Source of the DNA: Planctomycetota bacterium
GTDB taxonomy: Bacteria > Planctomycetota > Planctomycetia > Planctomycetales > Planctomycetaceae
DNA: 64,000 nucleotides
Assembly: GCA_022600195.1 (NCBI GenBank)
Contig: JAHZKX010000059.1
Location: forward strand, 124,001-188,000
Direction of reading: 5' to 3'
Shown here: one piece after another, positions 37,472 to 47,525 of the stretch
Layout of the letters: every line of letters starts with the position of its first letter
How positions within the stretch are numbered: the first letter of the stretch is position 1
The notes under the pieces: generated by a model
What the model saw: the letters and a program-made list of their open reading frames with translations, nothing else
What the model was told of the DNA's origin: nothing
The model's database searches: none
Translations under genes and position numbers: made by a program

Positions 37472-39553
37472 TTATTTTGTTGAGATTCCGGAACGTGGTC
37501 CCGGTGGAAGATGCTCAAGGAGATATCTGGTGATCAGCATTCTGACGTGGAGTTCTGATCCCGGTCCCTCACGCAGACCATGATTTCGATTTGGGTACAC
37601 CATGTAGTCGAACGGCTTACCAAGTTTGATCAGCTTGTCAACCAAGCCTTCGATGATCTGGATATGAGTGTTTGTCTCACCGGATCCCGTGATGATTAAA
37701 AGTTTGCCATTCAACCCTTCGGCGAAGTTGATGGGGGCCGATCGTTCGTAACCCTCAGCGTTCACTTCTCGGGTTCGCATGTAAATTTCTTGAAACCAAG
37801 CATTGTACAGATGAGGCTGGGGCTTGGGCACCACAGCGATTCCGACATGATACACATCAGATTTTCGAAACATGGCATTGAGCGTATTCGAGCTACCGCC
37901 ACTCCAGCCCCAAATTGCAACACGCGAAAGATCGACATAAGATCGCATTCGTCCTAACTGTTTGAGACCGGCCACCTGGTCTTCAGTTGAGAGAGGCCCA
38001 AGGCTGCCAAAAACAGATCGTCTCCAGGCAGCCCCCTTGGGAGATGGCGTGCCACGGTTATCGATGGATACAACCAAATAACCGAGGTCTGCGATGACAC
38101 GATGGAAATCTATCTGAGCTGCGCCCCAACGATCCAAGACCGTCTGCGAATAAGGCTCGCCGTAAACGTAAACGAAGACGGGGTATTTCTTCGATTCATC
38201 GAAGTCTTTGGGTTTGATCAACCACGCGTCCATGGAAACATCGTTACCAATGTCGAGTTTCAAAAACTCAGTGGGACGTGATATCAACTTCTTTGCCTTC
38301 TTTCGAAGCTCTTTGTTGTTCTCTAAAACACGAGTCACCCGATGCTTTGGCAATTCGACAAGCTCAATGATCGGCGGCGTATCCAATCGGGAGTAAGTAT
38401 GAAATGCCCATTTCGCATCTGGCGAGAAGTTATAGGTATGGGTGCCCGGTTGATCCTCGGGTGTGACCCGTTCAAGAGAACCAGATCCATCTAGCGGAAC
38501 CCGATACAAATACTTTTGAGTTCCATTCTCTGGGGATGCATAGAAGTAGTACCAACCACCTTGTTCATCCACGACCGCCTTATCAATAATGTCGTATTCA
38601 CCCGGAGTCAGCACCGCTAGCTTTTCTCCTTCTTGAGAATAGAGAAACGCGTGCCGCCATCCATCTTTCTCGCTGACTATAATAAATGCTTTGCCACCTT
38701 GAATCCAATTCAACCCCTTATTGATCCCGTGGCTTCCCACAGCCCACGCCTCATTGGTTTCTTCATAGATACGCTGAATCTCGCCCTTTATCGAAACGAG
38801 AAAGACCTCGCGTTTGTCACGGAATCGGCTCAGCTTCTCAACCAGAATTTCATCTGAGTTTCCTGCCCAGTCGACTTGTCCCAGGTAGTAGCCCTCTTCC
38901 GGGGCTTCAATCGACAACCACTGCGGCTGACCTCCTTTCATGTCAACAACACCGATACGAAGGGCTGAAATCACTTCCCCGGTTCTCGCAAAACGGTTTT
39001 GTCGAACAGATGGGTAAGACGGGTCATCAGGAACAAGAACATTCCTCATTCTTACATTGGTTGAATCCGACTCAATGAACAAGATTCGTTTCCCATCGGG
39101 ACTCCATTTGGGGTCGCGATAAGAGATGTTACGATCTGATGAGTGCTTGGTCAGTTGCGTTCTATGCTCACTTTCCAGATCACGGACGAAAAGGTTTCGC
39201 CCACGATATTCCAGTAGGCGTTTTCCGTCTGGTGAATCAAAACTACTCCGATTTGGTTTTGGATCCGATGACTTCAATGCAATACGCTCGCCTGTGCGTA
39301 CATCGTACTTTGCCAAGACCATCTTGTTCGATTCAGGGTCACGTTCACGTACTGTGTATCCTGAACTGTCCTTAAGCCAGTTTGCTTGCAGTCTCTTTGC
39401 CCGAAACTCACCATGCTGGTAAATCGCCTGCAGGCGCGGTTTCGTTTCTATTTGCCAATCTGACTGAGGAGATGTCTGACCATGTAGGTCACCAAGTTTA
39501 ATTGTCAGGGAAACAGCGAAAAGAATAAATGCATATTTGGTTGAATGATTCAT
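37472..39553 (-). CDS. S9 family peptidase (DPP IV-like) with altered acid residue
   Basis: 693 residues; signal peptide to about residue 25. The N-terminal DPP IV-type beta-propeller (about 55-430; DPKWSPDGKRILFIESD, NFSPDAKWAFHTYS) precedes an alpha/beta hydrolase domain (about 440-685; VFVYVYGEPYSQTV, YLVVSIDNRGTPSPKG). The nucleophile is S551 (GWSGGSS) and the histidine H658 (NRNHGL). The acid position, normally Asp in GTADDN, reads GSGETN, so Glu626 stands in. Members cleave dipeptides after proline or similar from peptide N-termini in the periplasm. It may be active with glutamate, or have changed function. Confidence 0.85.
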   Translation of the reverse strand: MNHSTKYAFILFAVSLTIKLGDLHGQTSPQSDWQIETKPRLQAIYQHGEFRAKRLQANWLKDSSGYTVRERDPESNKMVLAKYDVRTGERIALKSSDPKPNRSSFDSPDGKRLLEYRGRNLFVRDLESEHRTQLTKHSSDRNISYRDPKWSPDGKRILFIESDSTNVRMRNVLVPDDPSYPSVRQNRFARTGEVISALRIGVVDMKGGQPQWLSIEAPEEGYYLGQVDWAGNSDEILVEKLSRFRDKREVFLVSIKGEIQRIYEETNEAWAVGSHGINKGLNWIQGGKAFIIVSEKDGWRHAFLYSQEGEKLAVLTPGEYDIIDKAVVDEQGGWYYFYASPENGTQKYLYRVPLDGSGSLERVTPEDQPGTHTYNFSPDAKWAFHTYSRLDTPPIIELVELPKHRVTRVLENNKELRKKAKKLISRPTEFLKLDIGNDVSMDAWLIKPKDFDESKKYPVFVYVYGEPYSQTVLDRWGAAQIDFHRVIADLGYLVVSIDNRGTPSPKGAAWRRSVFGSLGPLSTEDQVAGLKQLGRMRSYVDLSRVAIWGWSGGSSNTLNAMFRKSDVYHVGIAVVPKPQPHLYNAWFQEIYMRTREVNAEGYERSAPINFAEGLNGKLLIITGSGETNTHIQIIEGLVDKLIKLGKPFDYMVYPNRNHGLREGPGSELHVRMLITRYLLEHLPPGPRSGISTK

Positions 39554-40048
39554 GTTGCCTGATACCAGAGTGTTTGTTTTGGGAGTTCAGTGAAGATTGA
39601 CCTGCTCATGAATACGATTGTAGACGATCACTAACTGCATGGGCACTACAATTTCAAATTGGTGGCACTTCGGATGAAAGAAAAGCACCAACTTGAAATA
39701 CAACTCTCCTTTCCCAATTTTCTTCATGAAGAGTCGTGCGCGATCTGCGTCACTTATTTCAGCTGATTTTTGTTGTCATAGATCCATTGGCTGTTAGACT
39801 TCAGGTTTGGCCGTCTATTTGTATTCGACGACATTCAGTACTGTAAGCTCTCTGCATTGCTGAATGTAGTTTGAAAATGGAACCTCAGAGTACATTGGCA
39901 TGGCAACACCCTACAACTCGCATAGCAAGTCCTGCGAACTCTATGAATTTGGTCTGTGCTCTCTGAGTTCTCCGTGGCTTAAAACAATCCGTTCGCAACC
40001 GTGTAATCCGTGAAATCCGAGGTTCAGAACACAGTTTAAGGAGCTTAC
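39554..40048. other. Intergenic region with repeat R and hairpin
   Basis: About 495 bases. Contains repeat R copy 2 (39763-39831), immediately followed by ACATTCAG / CTGAATGT inverted arms (39830-39870). No gene is convincing. GGAG precedes the ATG at 40049. Confidence 0.45.
39763..39831. repeat. Dispersed repeat R, copy 2
   Basis: Same orientation as 29509-29576; shares TTGGCTGTTAGA, TTCAGGTT and ATTTGTATTCGACGA. Confidence 0.6.
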
Positions 40049-41131
40049 ATGTTTCAACTATCACGACGCAATTTCCTTTCACAGGGGGCAGCGGGTGTTT
40101 CGGCTGCGATGCTCACATCACATGCGCGGGGTGATGCACCTGTTAGTGATAAAAAATACGCCGTGATTGATGAGGTTGCCTTCCGAGGGCAGACGCGGCG
40201 GTTGAAACTGATGCGGGGTGACCGCTACATGGCGGCATTGATTTTTCCCACGGATTATCCCACGCACTTTCGGTTGAAACCGGAACTGTATCCTGTCTGC
40301 ACACCATCGGGAGTTCCGGTGACCGATACCCACCAGTACTGCTTCATTCACCATCAGTCGATCATGACGGGGCACGGCAAAGTGCATGTCGACGGAACGG
40401 ATCATGCTGTCGATTTTTATCGACAATTGCCCTATCCCGATCAAGAACGCGCAGACAAATTCCACAAGACGCACAACCTGTTTCAGATGGGCCCTTCCGG
40501 AATTCAGAAGATTGTAAAAGCAGACTGGAAGGTGACAGACCATATTCAGCTGCGGTTGAAACTGGAATGGCAATTGCGTGATCAAGAAAGTGCCGGAGGC
40601 AAGCCCATCATCATCGAACATCGCCGGTACAATCTGTTACAACGTGGTCCCTATACTATTATCGATCAATTCACTCAACTCAGCCCGCATTCACAATCGC
40701 TCACACTGAAAGCAGATCGACATTCGCTAGTGGGTGTGCGCGTAAACGATTTAATTGATCCCGACGATGGTGGGATGATGCACGATTCTGAAAAACGCAA
40801 GAATCCTGATGGCAACTATTGGGATGCTTCAGGTGAGCGTAAAGCCCCCCGCTGGATCGACTGCACCGGTCGCATCGGCAACCAGACAGCGGGGATCGCT
40901 CTGTTCAGCCACCCCAACAATCAGCGTAACGAATTCTACAGCCGTGGCTGGGGTCTGATGATTCTCTCGCCGACACTCGGTCACGATGTGCGTGTTATAA
41001 AAGACAAACCATTACAATTCGCTGCCCGCTACGTTGCGCATGACGGTGCATTAGCATGGGAGGCTGCTGAGGAATTGTCTGAGGAGTTTGCGGCGGTCGA
41101 TTATCAGAAGATGTTTGAGGCGGCGAAGTAG
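40049..41131 (+). CDS. DUF6807 / PmoA-like secreted protein
   Basis: 360 residues with a Tat-like signal (MFQLSRRNFLSQGAAGVSAA). The body (about 35-350) matches the planctomycete DUF6807 family, often named methane oxygenase PmoA in databases: TDTHQYCFIHHQSIMTGHGK, GTDHAVDFYRQLPYPDQERA, GGMMHDSEKRKN, WIDCTGRIGNQTAGIALFSH, FYSRGWGLMILSPT. That name is probably misleading; the fold is a beta-sandwich resembling sugar-processing proteins, and there is no evidence of methane oxidation here. It has a good TAAGGAG site before the ATG. Substrate unknown. Confidence 0.8.
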   Translation: MFQLSRRNFLSQGAAGVSAAMLTSHARGDAPVSDKKYAVIDEVAFRGQTRRLKLMRGDRYMAALIFPTDYPTHFRLKPELYPVCTPSGVPVTDTHQYCFIHHQSIMTGHGKVHVDGTDHAVDFYRQLPYPDQERADKFHKTHNLFQMGPSGIQKIVKADWKVTDHIQLRLKLEWQLRDQESAGGKPIIIEHRRYNLLQRGPYTIIDQFTQLSPHSQSLTLKADRHSLVGVRVNDLIDPDDGGMMHDSEKRKNPDGNYWDASGERKAPRWIDCTGRIGNQTAGIALFSHPNNQRNEFYSRGWGLMILSPTLGHDVRVIKDKPLQFAARYVAHDGALAWEAAEELSEEFAAVDYQKMFEAAK

Positions 41132-41258
41132 AGCCTGTGATTACGTTGTGAACGCAGGCTCATTTAGCTCAATTGATAATAGAAAGAACTCCTGATAGAT
41201 TCAGGTAGAATCAAATTCTGTCTATCAATAGTTTTTTGACCTGAATCGGAACGAGATT

Positions 41259-41627
41259 ATGAATCGCCGAATTGCCCCGTTGAAACTGTCCACCGACGAT
41301 TTGCGCAATGAAGACTTCGGTTCTCACTTAGGCCGTTTTTTCTTTAATACACCGGACTTTGATTACGAACCGACAATACGTCATCTCAAAACTATTGATC
41401 AACTCAATATCCAATCCCACAGCACTGACGCACCCAAAGGACTGAGTCCGATCTGGCAGGTTCGTTTTGAATACCACGGATTCAATTTTTTCGTTGAAAC
41501 AAATCACCACGGGGCTACATCCTCGTTTTTTGTATCTGACGTAAACTGTCCAGACGGTTTCCTGGTGGGTCTACTTAAAATATTTGGACAAATTGGCCCG
41601 CTAACCTGGGAACAACCAATACGCTGA
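41259..41627 (+). CDS. Small hypothetical cytosolic protein
   Basis: 122 residues, no signal peptide or membrane helix, with GGAACGAG near the ATG. Sequence includes SHLGRFFFNTPDFDYEPTIR, LSPIWQVRFEYHGFNFFVET and SSFFVSDVNCPDGFLVGLL, consistent with a small alpha-beta fold. No family recognised. It stands alone downstream of the DUF6807 gene. Confidence 0.55.
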   Translation: MNRRIAPLKLSTDDLRNEDFGSHLGRFFFNTPDFDYEPTIRHLKTIDQLNIQSHSTDAPKGLSPIWQVRFEYHGFNFFVETNHHGATSSFFVSDVNCPDGFLVGLLKIFGQIGPLTWEQPIR

Positions 41628-41661
41628 GACGATAACATAGCTATTCGATAGACCAAAAAGT

Positions 41662-41678
41662 AATAATGGGTCAGGTCT
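41662..41678. repeat. Short dispersed element AATAATG/CCAGGTCT, copy 2
   Basis: AATAATGGGTCAGGTCT; preceded, as in copy 1, by AAAAGT. Confidence 0.45.
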
Positions 41679-41992
41679 CATAGAGGAGCAGTATCCTATC
41701 ATTTAGTCCTGCTCCTTTACTGTTCCGGTTCCTGCAATCACACGATATAACCGGGACGAACGCCCTTCGGCTAATGGCGAACGCAGGGTAGCTGATAGGG
41801 GGCAGAACAGGAAACGCTGACTGGTAATCATTTTCACGAGAAAATGTTGGTAAAATGAATCGGGACGACGGGTAACATCCATCAAACAAAATCAGCCGCA
41901 CGGCGTTAGCCGCGGTTTTCCTCCATCCAAAAAATTCCTACCTCTTTCCCACACAAAACAAATTCCACCAGATGTCCCCACCCCGCGGAAGC

Positions 41993-42019
41993 AATAATGT
42001 TCCAGGTCTCTTTTGTTGC
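41993..42019. repeat. Short dispersed element AATAATG/CCAGGTCT, copy 3
   Basis: AATAATGTTCCAGGTCTCTT followed by GTTGC, the closest match to copy 1 in this window. Confidence 0.5.
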
Positions 42020-42479
42020 TTTGTCAATTGTGGGTGACAGCCAAAAATGTCTGCCCGCTGGGCATCTCTACGTGTTGCGCAGGTGGATGCCATTCTGGGG
42101 GTGGCCGAGGAAGTTATAGAGATGAAAAAATCGACGCGTTAGACACGGGGGCGCATGCTATAAAAAAAAGCAACATTTCGAACCTGACCATGACTTTGGG
42201 GCCCTTCTGTCGCGTTCATTCTGAAACGCTCCACTAGCACAAAATTCTGAACTTGTTTTTGTTCTCGGCACTTAATTTTTAACCCTTTTCTGTTAGTTCA
42301 CCACCCTTGCCACGTCTATACATTGCGTAGATAATATAAACACTTCAAATCCGCCTATAGCATTGAACTGAACTTCTGGGCCAAGCTCGTTTTCGAAAAC
42401 ATTTTCAAAACAGAAAATTCGCTCCCAGCGTCTCGGGCTTTGAAAATTCACCTTTTTTATCATTGATCAGGTTATTCCA

Positions 42480-45400
42480 ATGAACATAGATCACAGACTG
42501 ACTGTCTGCCTGATTGCGATCACTGGCATTTTTTCTTTGACTTCTGATCATGCATCGTCGGAAGAATCTGATATCGCTCCCATCAAGTTCCATCTCGAGA
42601 GAAAGAAACGGGACGGGACTGCCATCAGTCGTCTCCCCGCCGGACCTGTTGGAACCATTGCAACCGTCGATGGCACACCCGTCTTCGGGTTGGAATATCT
42701 GAGTCACAGGTACTTCATTGGCCGGGCACAGCAGGAACCGGGTCCGCTGGCGCGTGAACTGGTCAGGCAGGCGCTGCTGATTGCCGCGCGAGAGCATTTG
42801 GGTTGCCGCACCCGCGATGTACTTTTAGGCGAAGCATTACCCAAAAATCCATTGAAAAACTTGGGCCGGGTGGGCATTGTGTCGGTAACCGACTGGCCTC
42901 TGGGAAAGAAGAAGTATCTGGTTTTTGGGCTGGCTGTCTATCAGGAAAAACAGAACGAACGCCAGTTTCTGCTTGAGAAAAACTATAAGATTGAAGGTAA
43001 GGAATATGATATCCTGTCCCAGATCGGTGAGAAAATGGCGGACGCTTCCCGCAATGAATTTCCGGCCCTGTTGAAAAAACTGGGAGTTCCCCACCGCCCT
43101 ATTTCCAAACCTCAATTTGCAAAAATTCCCGAATCACTCACAAAGGATGCATACCAGCTCAATTATTTGACACAGTATCAAATGATTCGTGGACTGCATC
43201 AGTTTCTTGATGAGAAAGGTCCGAACTGGCAAGCTTATTTACAACTGGCACAGGCATATGGTCATCTGGGAGTTTTAACCGAGTATTACTGGAGTGATTT
43301 CAGCTCGGTCTGCAAAGCGCGAGGCATGCTCTATGCGCTTCGCGCAAAAGGGCTCTCTTCGGAAAAGCCGTCTGAGTACGAAGCATTTGCCAAAACCCAT
43401 CTGGGGACCAATGCGCCAGGCCAGTCGATCTCACAGGCAACCGTTCTGCTGGCATATCTACAGGCGATTTATGGACGCCATGCAGACGCGGCACAGACTC
43501 TTGCTGAGTATGAAAAAGCAGTCAGCGCAGGTCGCTGGAAGCCAGCGAAAGGCATGCAGGCTCCCCTGTATTATGCGAAAGCGATCTCCGCCTATGATCT
43601 GGATGCTTTACGAAAACCTGCTGAAACCGATGCTCCCCATCTGGGCCCTTTTTATCTGGCAGCGATTTACGAAGCGACCGGACTCTCCAGTCAGACGCTG
43701 AAAAATTACTTCATAGCGGAAAAACAGAACCCCGAGTGCCTGCGTCTCAGCGATGCGCTGATCATGGGGCGCACGGTAGGACACATGCGGATCGCATCAG
43801 AAACATTGAGGCAGAAGACCGGTTCCCAGCTTGTGAAAAAAGCAGGAGAATTGAGCAAGGTTTCTCCCGATTTGAAATCGACTATTTATGAGTACGAGCA
43901 GAAAGCGTCCCCACTTGTAGAACTGCGCTCTAGAAATGAACTGATTACTCAATTGCGGCAGCTCGGAGCCGATAAAGAAATTAAACGGGAATTCAACAGC
44001 GCCGTACTGGGACAGATGCTGCTCGAACGGAGCTTTACCAATGCAACGGCATCCATAGATACGCTTCGGCACTATCTTGGATTGGATGCCTCTGATCTCA
44101 TCCGGTATTATGAATTTATCTGTCGCACACATCCGTTTCGTGATTATATTCAATTGCAGCAGACGAATTCGAAACTGGCCATTGCCATGCTTGCTCAGGC
44201 CAACCAGACGATGCCCAGTCGTCCCGCACCGGCGTTTCGACACAAGCAGCTGATGATGCCAATGGTGAATATCGGACTGCAGATGGCTCAACTCCCTGTG
44301 ATGTCCAGCATGTCCCGAATGAATCAGGTCGACCACACCTATTCTTCCCTGCTGGCCCTTCGGCAATTTGCAGATCAGTATTTTGTCCCGAGTCTACTGG
44401 AAGGTATGGAAAAGATCAGTCCGAAATCGGAGGCAGCACCACTGTCAGTTATTGAAGCAAAATCCACCACGCCGGAAGAATTGCAAGAAGTCGAGAAACA
44501 AAATTCCGATTCGGTTTTTGTCCTGGCCTCGCTAGTGAAACGTTATGACTTTAAAGACAGATATGAGAAAAAAGATAAAGCGCCAAAAACCGAACAAGAA
44601 AATATTAAGCGTGTCTTGGAACAACTAGTCAAAATATCAGACGATGACTTCTATTTATCACAACTGGCCTATCTGTATCAGAATCAGGAACAGGAAAAGG
44701 AATGGGTAGCACTGTCGAAGAAAATGCTGGAACTACCGATTCAGTCTCTCAATACAGTTCACTGGGAAATTCAACTGGCGTACTGGTATGCCCGACAGAA
44801 TGATCAGGAAAATGCCCTGAAACACGCCGAACATGCTTTTCGGTCACGTTCAGGAAACTCCTACAACTGCCTGGTCAACATTCAGACAAAGTATGGTAAG
44901 TACGACGATGCCAATAAGGTCCTGGCTCTAATGACAGATCACTATAAGAGCGCGGCTCTCCAGTGGCTCAGTTGGTGCATCGCTCATAATACTGGTGATG
45001 AGCAAACAGCAAAGAGTAAAGCTGATGCCTACTTTAAAAGCGTTGATGCTGACAACGTCCCGGGCTACCAGGGACGGTTATTTCATTACTATATGATTAC
45101 CGGTGACCCAATTAAAGCCGCTGCTGCGTTGATGAAGATACCCGCTCTCTCACGCACTTCCCCCGCCACGCTTCTGATGGGGACTTGTGTCACTGATCAG
45201 ACAGGTGATAAGGGGGGACGCGATCGGTTGTTGCAGACCGTAATCGATTTAGAAAAAAATTCACGCAAGGCAGCTGATTCGGCGGTCTGGATTGCTTTTG
45301 CCAAAAAATTACAGATCTTCCTCAAAAGACCAGACAAAAGAAAACTGACTCACAAGATGATTGTTGACCTGACTGAGAAAGAAAAGTTTCATGTCCGGCA

Positions 45401-46331
45401 GCACCTCGAACTGGTGGCAGCGTATTATCTGGTGATCAATAATTTCAGCAATGAGGCTGCCCCCATGCTGGACAGTTCCGCAATCATTAATACGGACTTT
45501 CCTCTGACGGTTAACATAATCAGTCGACAGATCCTCAGAAAACAGGGGAAGAAAGTCGGTCCCAAGAATCAGGGACTGAAAGTAAATATCCCCAAAAGAG
45601 TTGAAAAACCGAATCAGCGTGATGTTGGCAAAAAAGAATCAGTCAATTCGATCGGTATGAAGTTCCAGCGAATCCCCGCAGGTAAGTTTCAGATGGGTGC
45701 ATCTTTTCAAACGAAAAAGAACAACGAGAAACCAGTCCATCAGGTGATCTTGACCAAACCTTTTGAAATGGGTGTTTATGAAGTGACTCAGCAGCAATAT
45801 GAAAAAGTGATGGGAACTAATCCCAGCGCATTCAAGGGACCAAACCATCCTGTTGAAAGTGTAAACTGGAATGATGCTGTGGAATTCTGCCGTAAGCTTT
45901 CGGAGATGCCTGGTGAGAAAGGCTTCAGCTACCGACTGCCAACTGAGGCTGAATGGGAATATGCGTGCCGGGCCGGGACAACGACAAAGTATAGTTTTGG
46001 TGATGATTATTCGAAGTTAGGCGACTATGCATGGTATTTTAAAAATTCAGGCTTCAAAATTCATCCTGCAGGTGAAAAGAAACCAAATTCATTTGGATTA
46101 TATGACATGCATGGCAATGTGTTTGAGTGGTGCCAAGACTGGTTTGACGTCTATCCCAGCGGTATGATCAAGGATCCGCTACAGACAAAGGGTCGGATGA
46201 AATATCGTGTAATCCGCGGTGGCGGGGTAACCAACGTTGCCAGCTATTGCTATTCGTCAGCTCGCCACAATTCAGCACCTGATTTAAGTAATAGTCGATT
46301 CGGTTTTCGTGTGGTACGAATTTCTGACTAG
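42480..46331 (+). CDS. Large secreted protein with C-terminal FGE-sulfatase domain
   Basis: 1283 residues; signal peptide to about residue 28. Residues 40-1040 are mostly helical and repeat-like (for example NWQAYLQLAQAYGHLGVLTE, WEIQLAYWYARQNDQENALK), suggesting TPR-type scaffolding. The C-terminal domain (about 1055-1283) is of the formylglycine-generating-enzyme type: FQRIPAGKFQMGA, FEMGVYEVTQQQYEKVMG, YRLPTEAEWEYACRAGTTT, GLYDMHGNVFEWCQDWF, YRVIRGGG. At the position of the two catalytic cysteines it has N and C1257 (GGGVTNVASYC), so one is missing, and FGE activity is doubtful. The domain may instead act as a binding module. No sulfatase gene is adjacent. Confidence 0.8.
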   Translation: MNIDHRLTVCLIAITGIFSLTSDHASSEESDIAPIKFHLERKKRDGTAISRLPAGPVGTIATVDGTPVFGLEYLSHRYFIGRAQQEPGPLARELVRQALLIAAREHLGCRTRDVLLGEALPKNPLKNLGRVGIVSVTDWPLGKKKYLVFGLAVYQEKQNERQFLLEKNYKIEGKEYDILSQIGEKMADASRNEFPALLKKLGVPHRPISKPQFAKIPESLTKDAYQLNYLTQYQMIRGLHQFLDEKGPNWQAYLQLAQAYGHLGVLTEYYWSDFSSVCKARGMLYALRAKGLSSEKPSEYEAFAKTHLGTNAPGQSISQATVLLAYLQAIYGRHADAAQTLAEYEKAVSAGRWKPAKGMQAPLYYAKAISAYDLDALRKPAETDAPHLGPFYLAAIYEATGLSSQTLKNYFIAEKQNPECLRLSDALIMGRTVGHMRIASETLRQKTGSQLVKKAGELSKVSPDLKSTIYEYEQKASPLVELRSRNELITQLRQLGADKEIKREFNSAVLGQMLLERSFTNATASIDTLRHYLGLDASDLIRYYEFICRTHPFRDYIQLQQTNSKLAIAMLAQANQTMPSRPAPAFRHKQLMMPMVNIGLQMAQLPVMSSMSRMNQVDHTYSSLLALRQFADQYFVPSLLEGMEKISPKSEAAPLSVIEAKSTTPEELQEVEKQNSDSVFVLASLVKRYDFKDRYEKKDKAPKTEQENIKRVLEQLVKISDDDFYLSQLAYLYQNQEQEKEWVALSKKMLELPIQSLNTVHWEIQLAYWYARQNDQENALKHAEHAFRSRSGNSYNCLVNIQTKYGKYDDANKVLALMTDHYKSAALQWLSWCIAHNTGDEQTAKSKADAYFKSVDADNVPGYQGRLFHYYMITGDPIKAAAALMKIPALSRTSPATLLMGTCVTDQTGDKGGRDRLLQTVIDLEKNSRKAADSAVWIAFAKKLQIFLKRPDKRKLTHKMIVDLTEKEKFHVRQHLELVAAYYLVINNFSNEAAPMLDSSAIINTDFPLTVNIISRQILRKQGKKVGPKNQGLKVNIPKRVEKPNQRDVGKKESVNSIGMKFQRIPAGKFQMGASFQTKKNNEKPVHQVILTKPFEMGVYEVTQQQYEKVMGTNPSAFKGPNHPVESVNWNDAVEFCRKLSEMPGEKGFSYRLPTEAEWEYACRAGTTTKYSFGDDYSKLGDYAWYFKNSGFKIHPAGEKKPNSFGLYDMHGNVFEWCQDWFDVYPSGMIKDPLQTKGRMKYRVIRGGGVTNVASYCYSSARHNSAPDLSNSRFGFRVVRISD

Positions 46332-46520
46332 CAAGCCGTCGGAGTTGGAATCGTTTGATTATTGCAGGAATTAGCATTCGCTTCTTCGTTATTCATAATG
46401 ACTTATTAGAGTTGATGCGATTTCGAGCTTGCCGCAGGCTGGAACTGTTGTAGGCTGAGCTCAGGCCTGCCTCGCTTTTTGTCTTTTCAACCGGATTAAA
46501 AACAGGAAAAAGAATCTTCC

Positions 46521-47525
46521 ATGAAACATACCGGCTTAAAATCATGCATACGGCTCAGCCTGCTGAGTTCCTTATTGATGTGGGGTTGCCTCGGATTCAC
46601 TCGGAGCGTGGTCGCCGATCCGGGGCAAAGTGCCGGCTCGACCCTGTTGATTCAAGCACCGTCGCAGGGTCGCTTATTCCGCTGGAAATTTGACAAGCAG
46701 AAAACCTATCATTGGGAAACTACCTCCTATTCCAAGTTGGCTGTGCCCGGTGAGGGAAAGCTGCAGGGTGTTGAACAGAGCCTGACGTTTGATTTCGACA
46801 TCCAAGTACTCAAACAAAACGCAGCAGCGGGGACCAATGAACTTAAGTTTAAACTGACTCGGGTTCGGAGTAGTCATGATTCCCCTCGAAATCGTTATGA
46901 CTACGATTCCAAAGAGGGAGTGAAAGAGACAGATCTCAATTTTATGAAAAGACTGGTGGCAGGGACTCTCTCTGACTTGTTGTTGGGCATCGAACTGAAA
47001 TTCCAGATAAACTCGCGTGGTGAGGTCAGTGATGTCAAAATGGATGAAAAACTAAGGAAAAGAATTCAGGGATTTTACAAATCAGAATCGCCGGGAGCAC
47101 TACTCGAGGAACGAGGACTGAACTCGCTGTTTCTTGGTGGATTGGTCACCTTTCCCGAGTTGCCTTGCAAAATTGGTGACCACTGGAAGCAATCATATAC
47201 GACATCAGAAAATGAATTCGGCAGTTTTGTTCTGAATTTCTCGCCCCATTATGTCGGGGGGGTAAAGGTGAAAGACAAGCAGCTTGAGAAATTCGATCTC
47301 CAAGTTCAACTGAAACAGGGTAAGCCATCCTATATACCTATGAAACTGGGGAAACAGGAATCGAGTGGCTACTTTTATTTTGACCCGGAAGCCGAGATTC
47401 TGCGGGAGAGCCAATGGAAAGTGGATACAGAAATAGTAATCGAAGAAACGGGCGGCAAGCTCCAGATGGTCATGTCGGGAAAATCACGTTTTAGATTGGC
47501 AGAGGAATTTAAAAAATCGAATTGA
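46521..47525 (+). CDS. Secreted protein, DUF6263-like
   Basis: 334 residues; signal peptide (LSLLSSLLMWGCLGFTRSVVA). The body (45-325) consists of alternating strands: RWKFDKQKTYHWETTSYSKL, LTFDFDIQVLKQN, VSDVKMDEKLRKRIQGF, KIGDHWKQSYTTSE, SSGYFYFDPEAEIL, and ends QMVMSGKSRFRLAEEF. This layout matches what I know as DUF6263, periplasmic proteins of unknown function that look like two-domain lipid- or hydrophobe-binding folds. It lies about 190 bases downstream of the FGE fusion gene on the same strand. Confidence 0.6.
   Translation: MKHTGLKSCIRLSLLSSLLMWGCLGFTRSVVADPGQSAGSTLLIQAPSQGRLFRWKFDKQKTYHWETTSYSKLAVPGEGKLQGVEQSLTFDFDIQVLKQNAAAGTNELKFKLTRVRSSHDSPRNRYDYDSKEGVKETDLNFMKRLVAGTLSDLLLGIELKFQINSRGEVSDVKMDEKLRKRIQGFYKSESPGALLEERGLNSLFLGGLVTFPELPCKIGDHWKQSYTTSENEFGSFVLNFSPHYVGGVKVKDKQLEKFDLQVQLKQGKPSYIPMKLGKQESSGYFYFDPEAEILRESQWKVDTEIVIEETGGKLQMVMSGKSRFRLAEEFKKSN

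Larger units (their letters stand above)
41628..42479. other. 850-base gene-poor region with dispersed elements
   Basis: Contains two copies of the AATAATG/CCAGGTCT element (41662-41678 and 41993-42019). A 31-residue frame at 42047-42142 (starting MSARWASLRVAQVDAIL) has protein-like composition but no clear ribosome binding site. It may be a remnant, not a gene. The last 150 bases before 42480 are AT-rich and probably contain the promoter of the next gene. Confidence 0.4.

Noticed and set aside
39655..39680. TGGCACTTCGGATGAA as a -24/-12 promoter before the DUF6807 gene
   Set aside because: The -24 half is good but the -12 GC is absent, and the distance to the gene is about 370 bases.
40049..41131. 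Methane-oxidation function from the PmoA name
   Set aside because: DUF6807 proteins carry a database name only; no copper-monooxygenase features are present.
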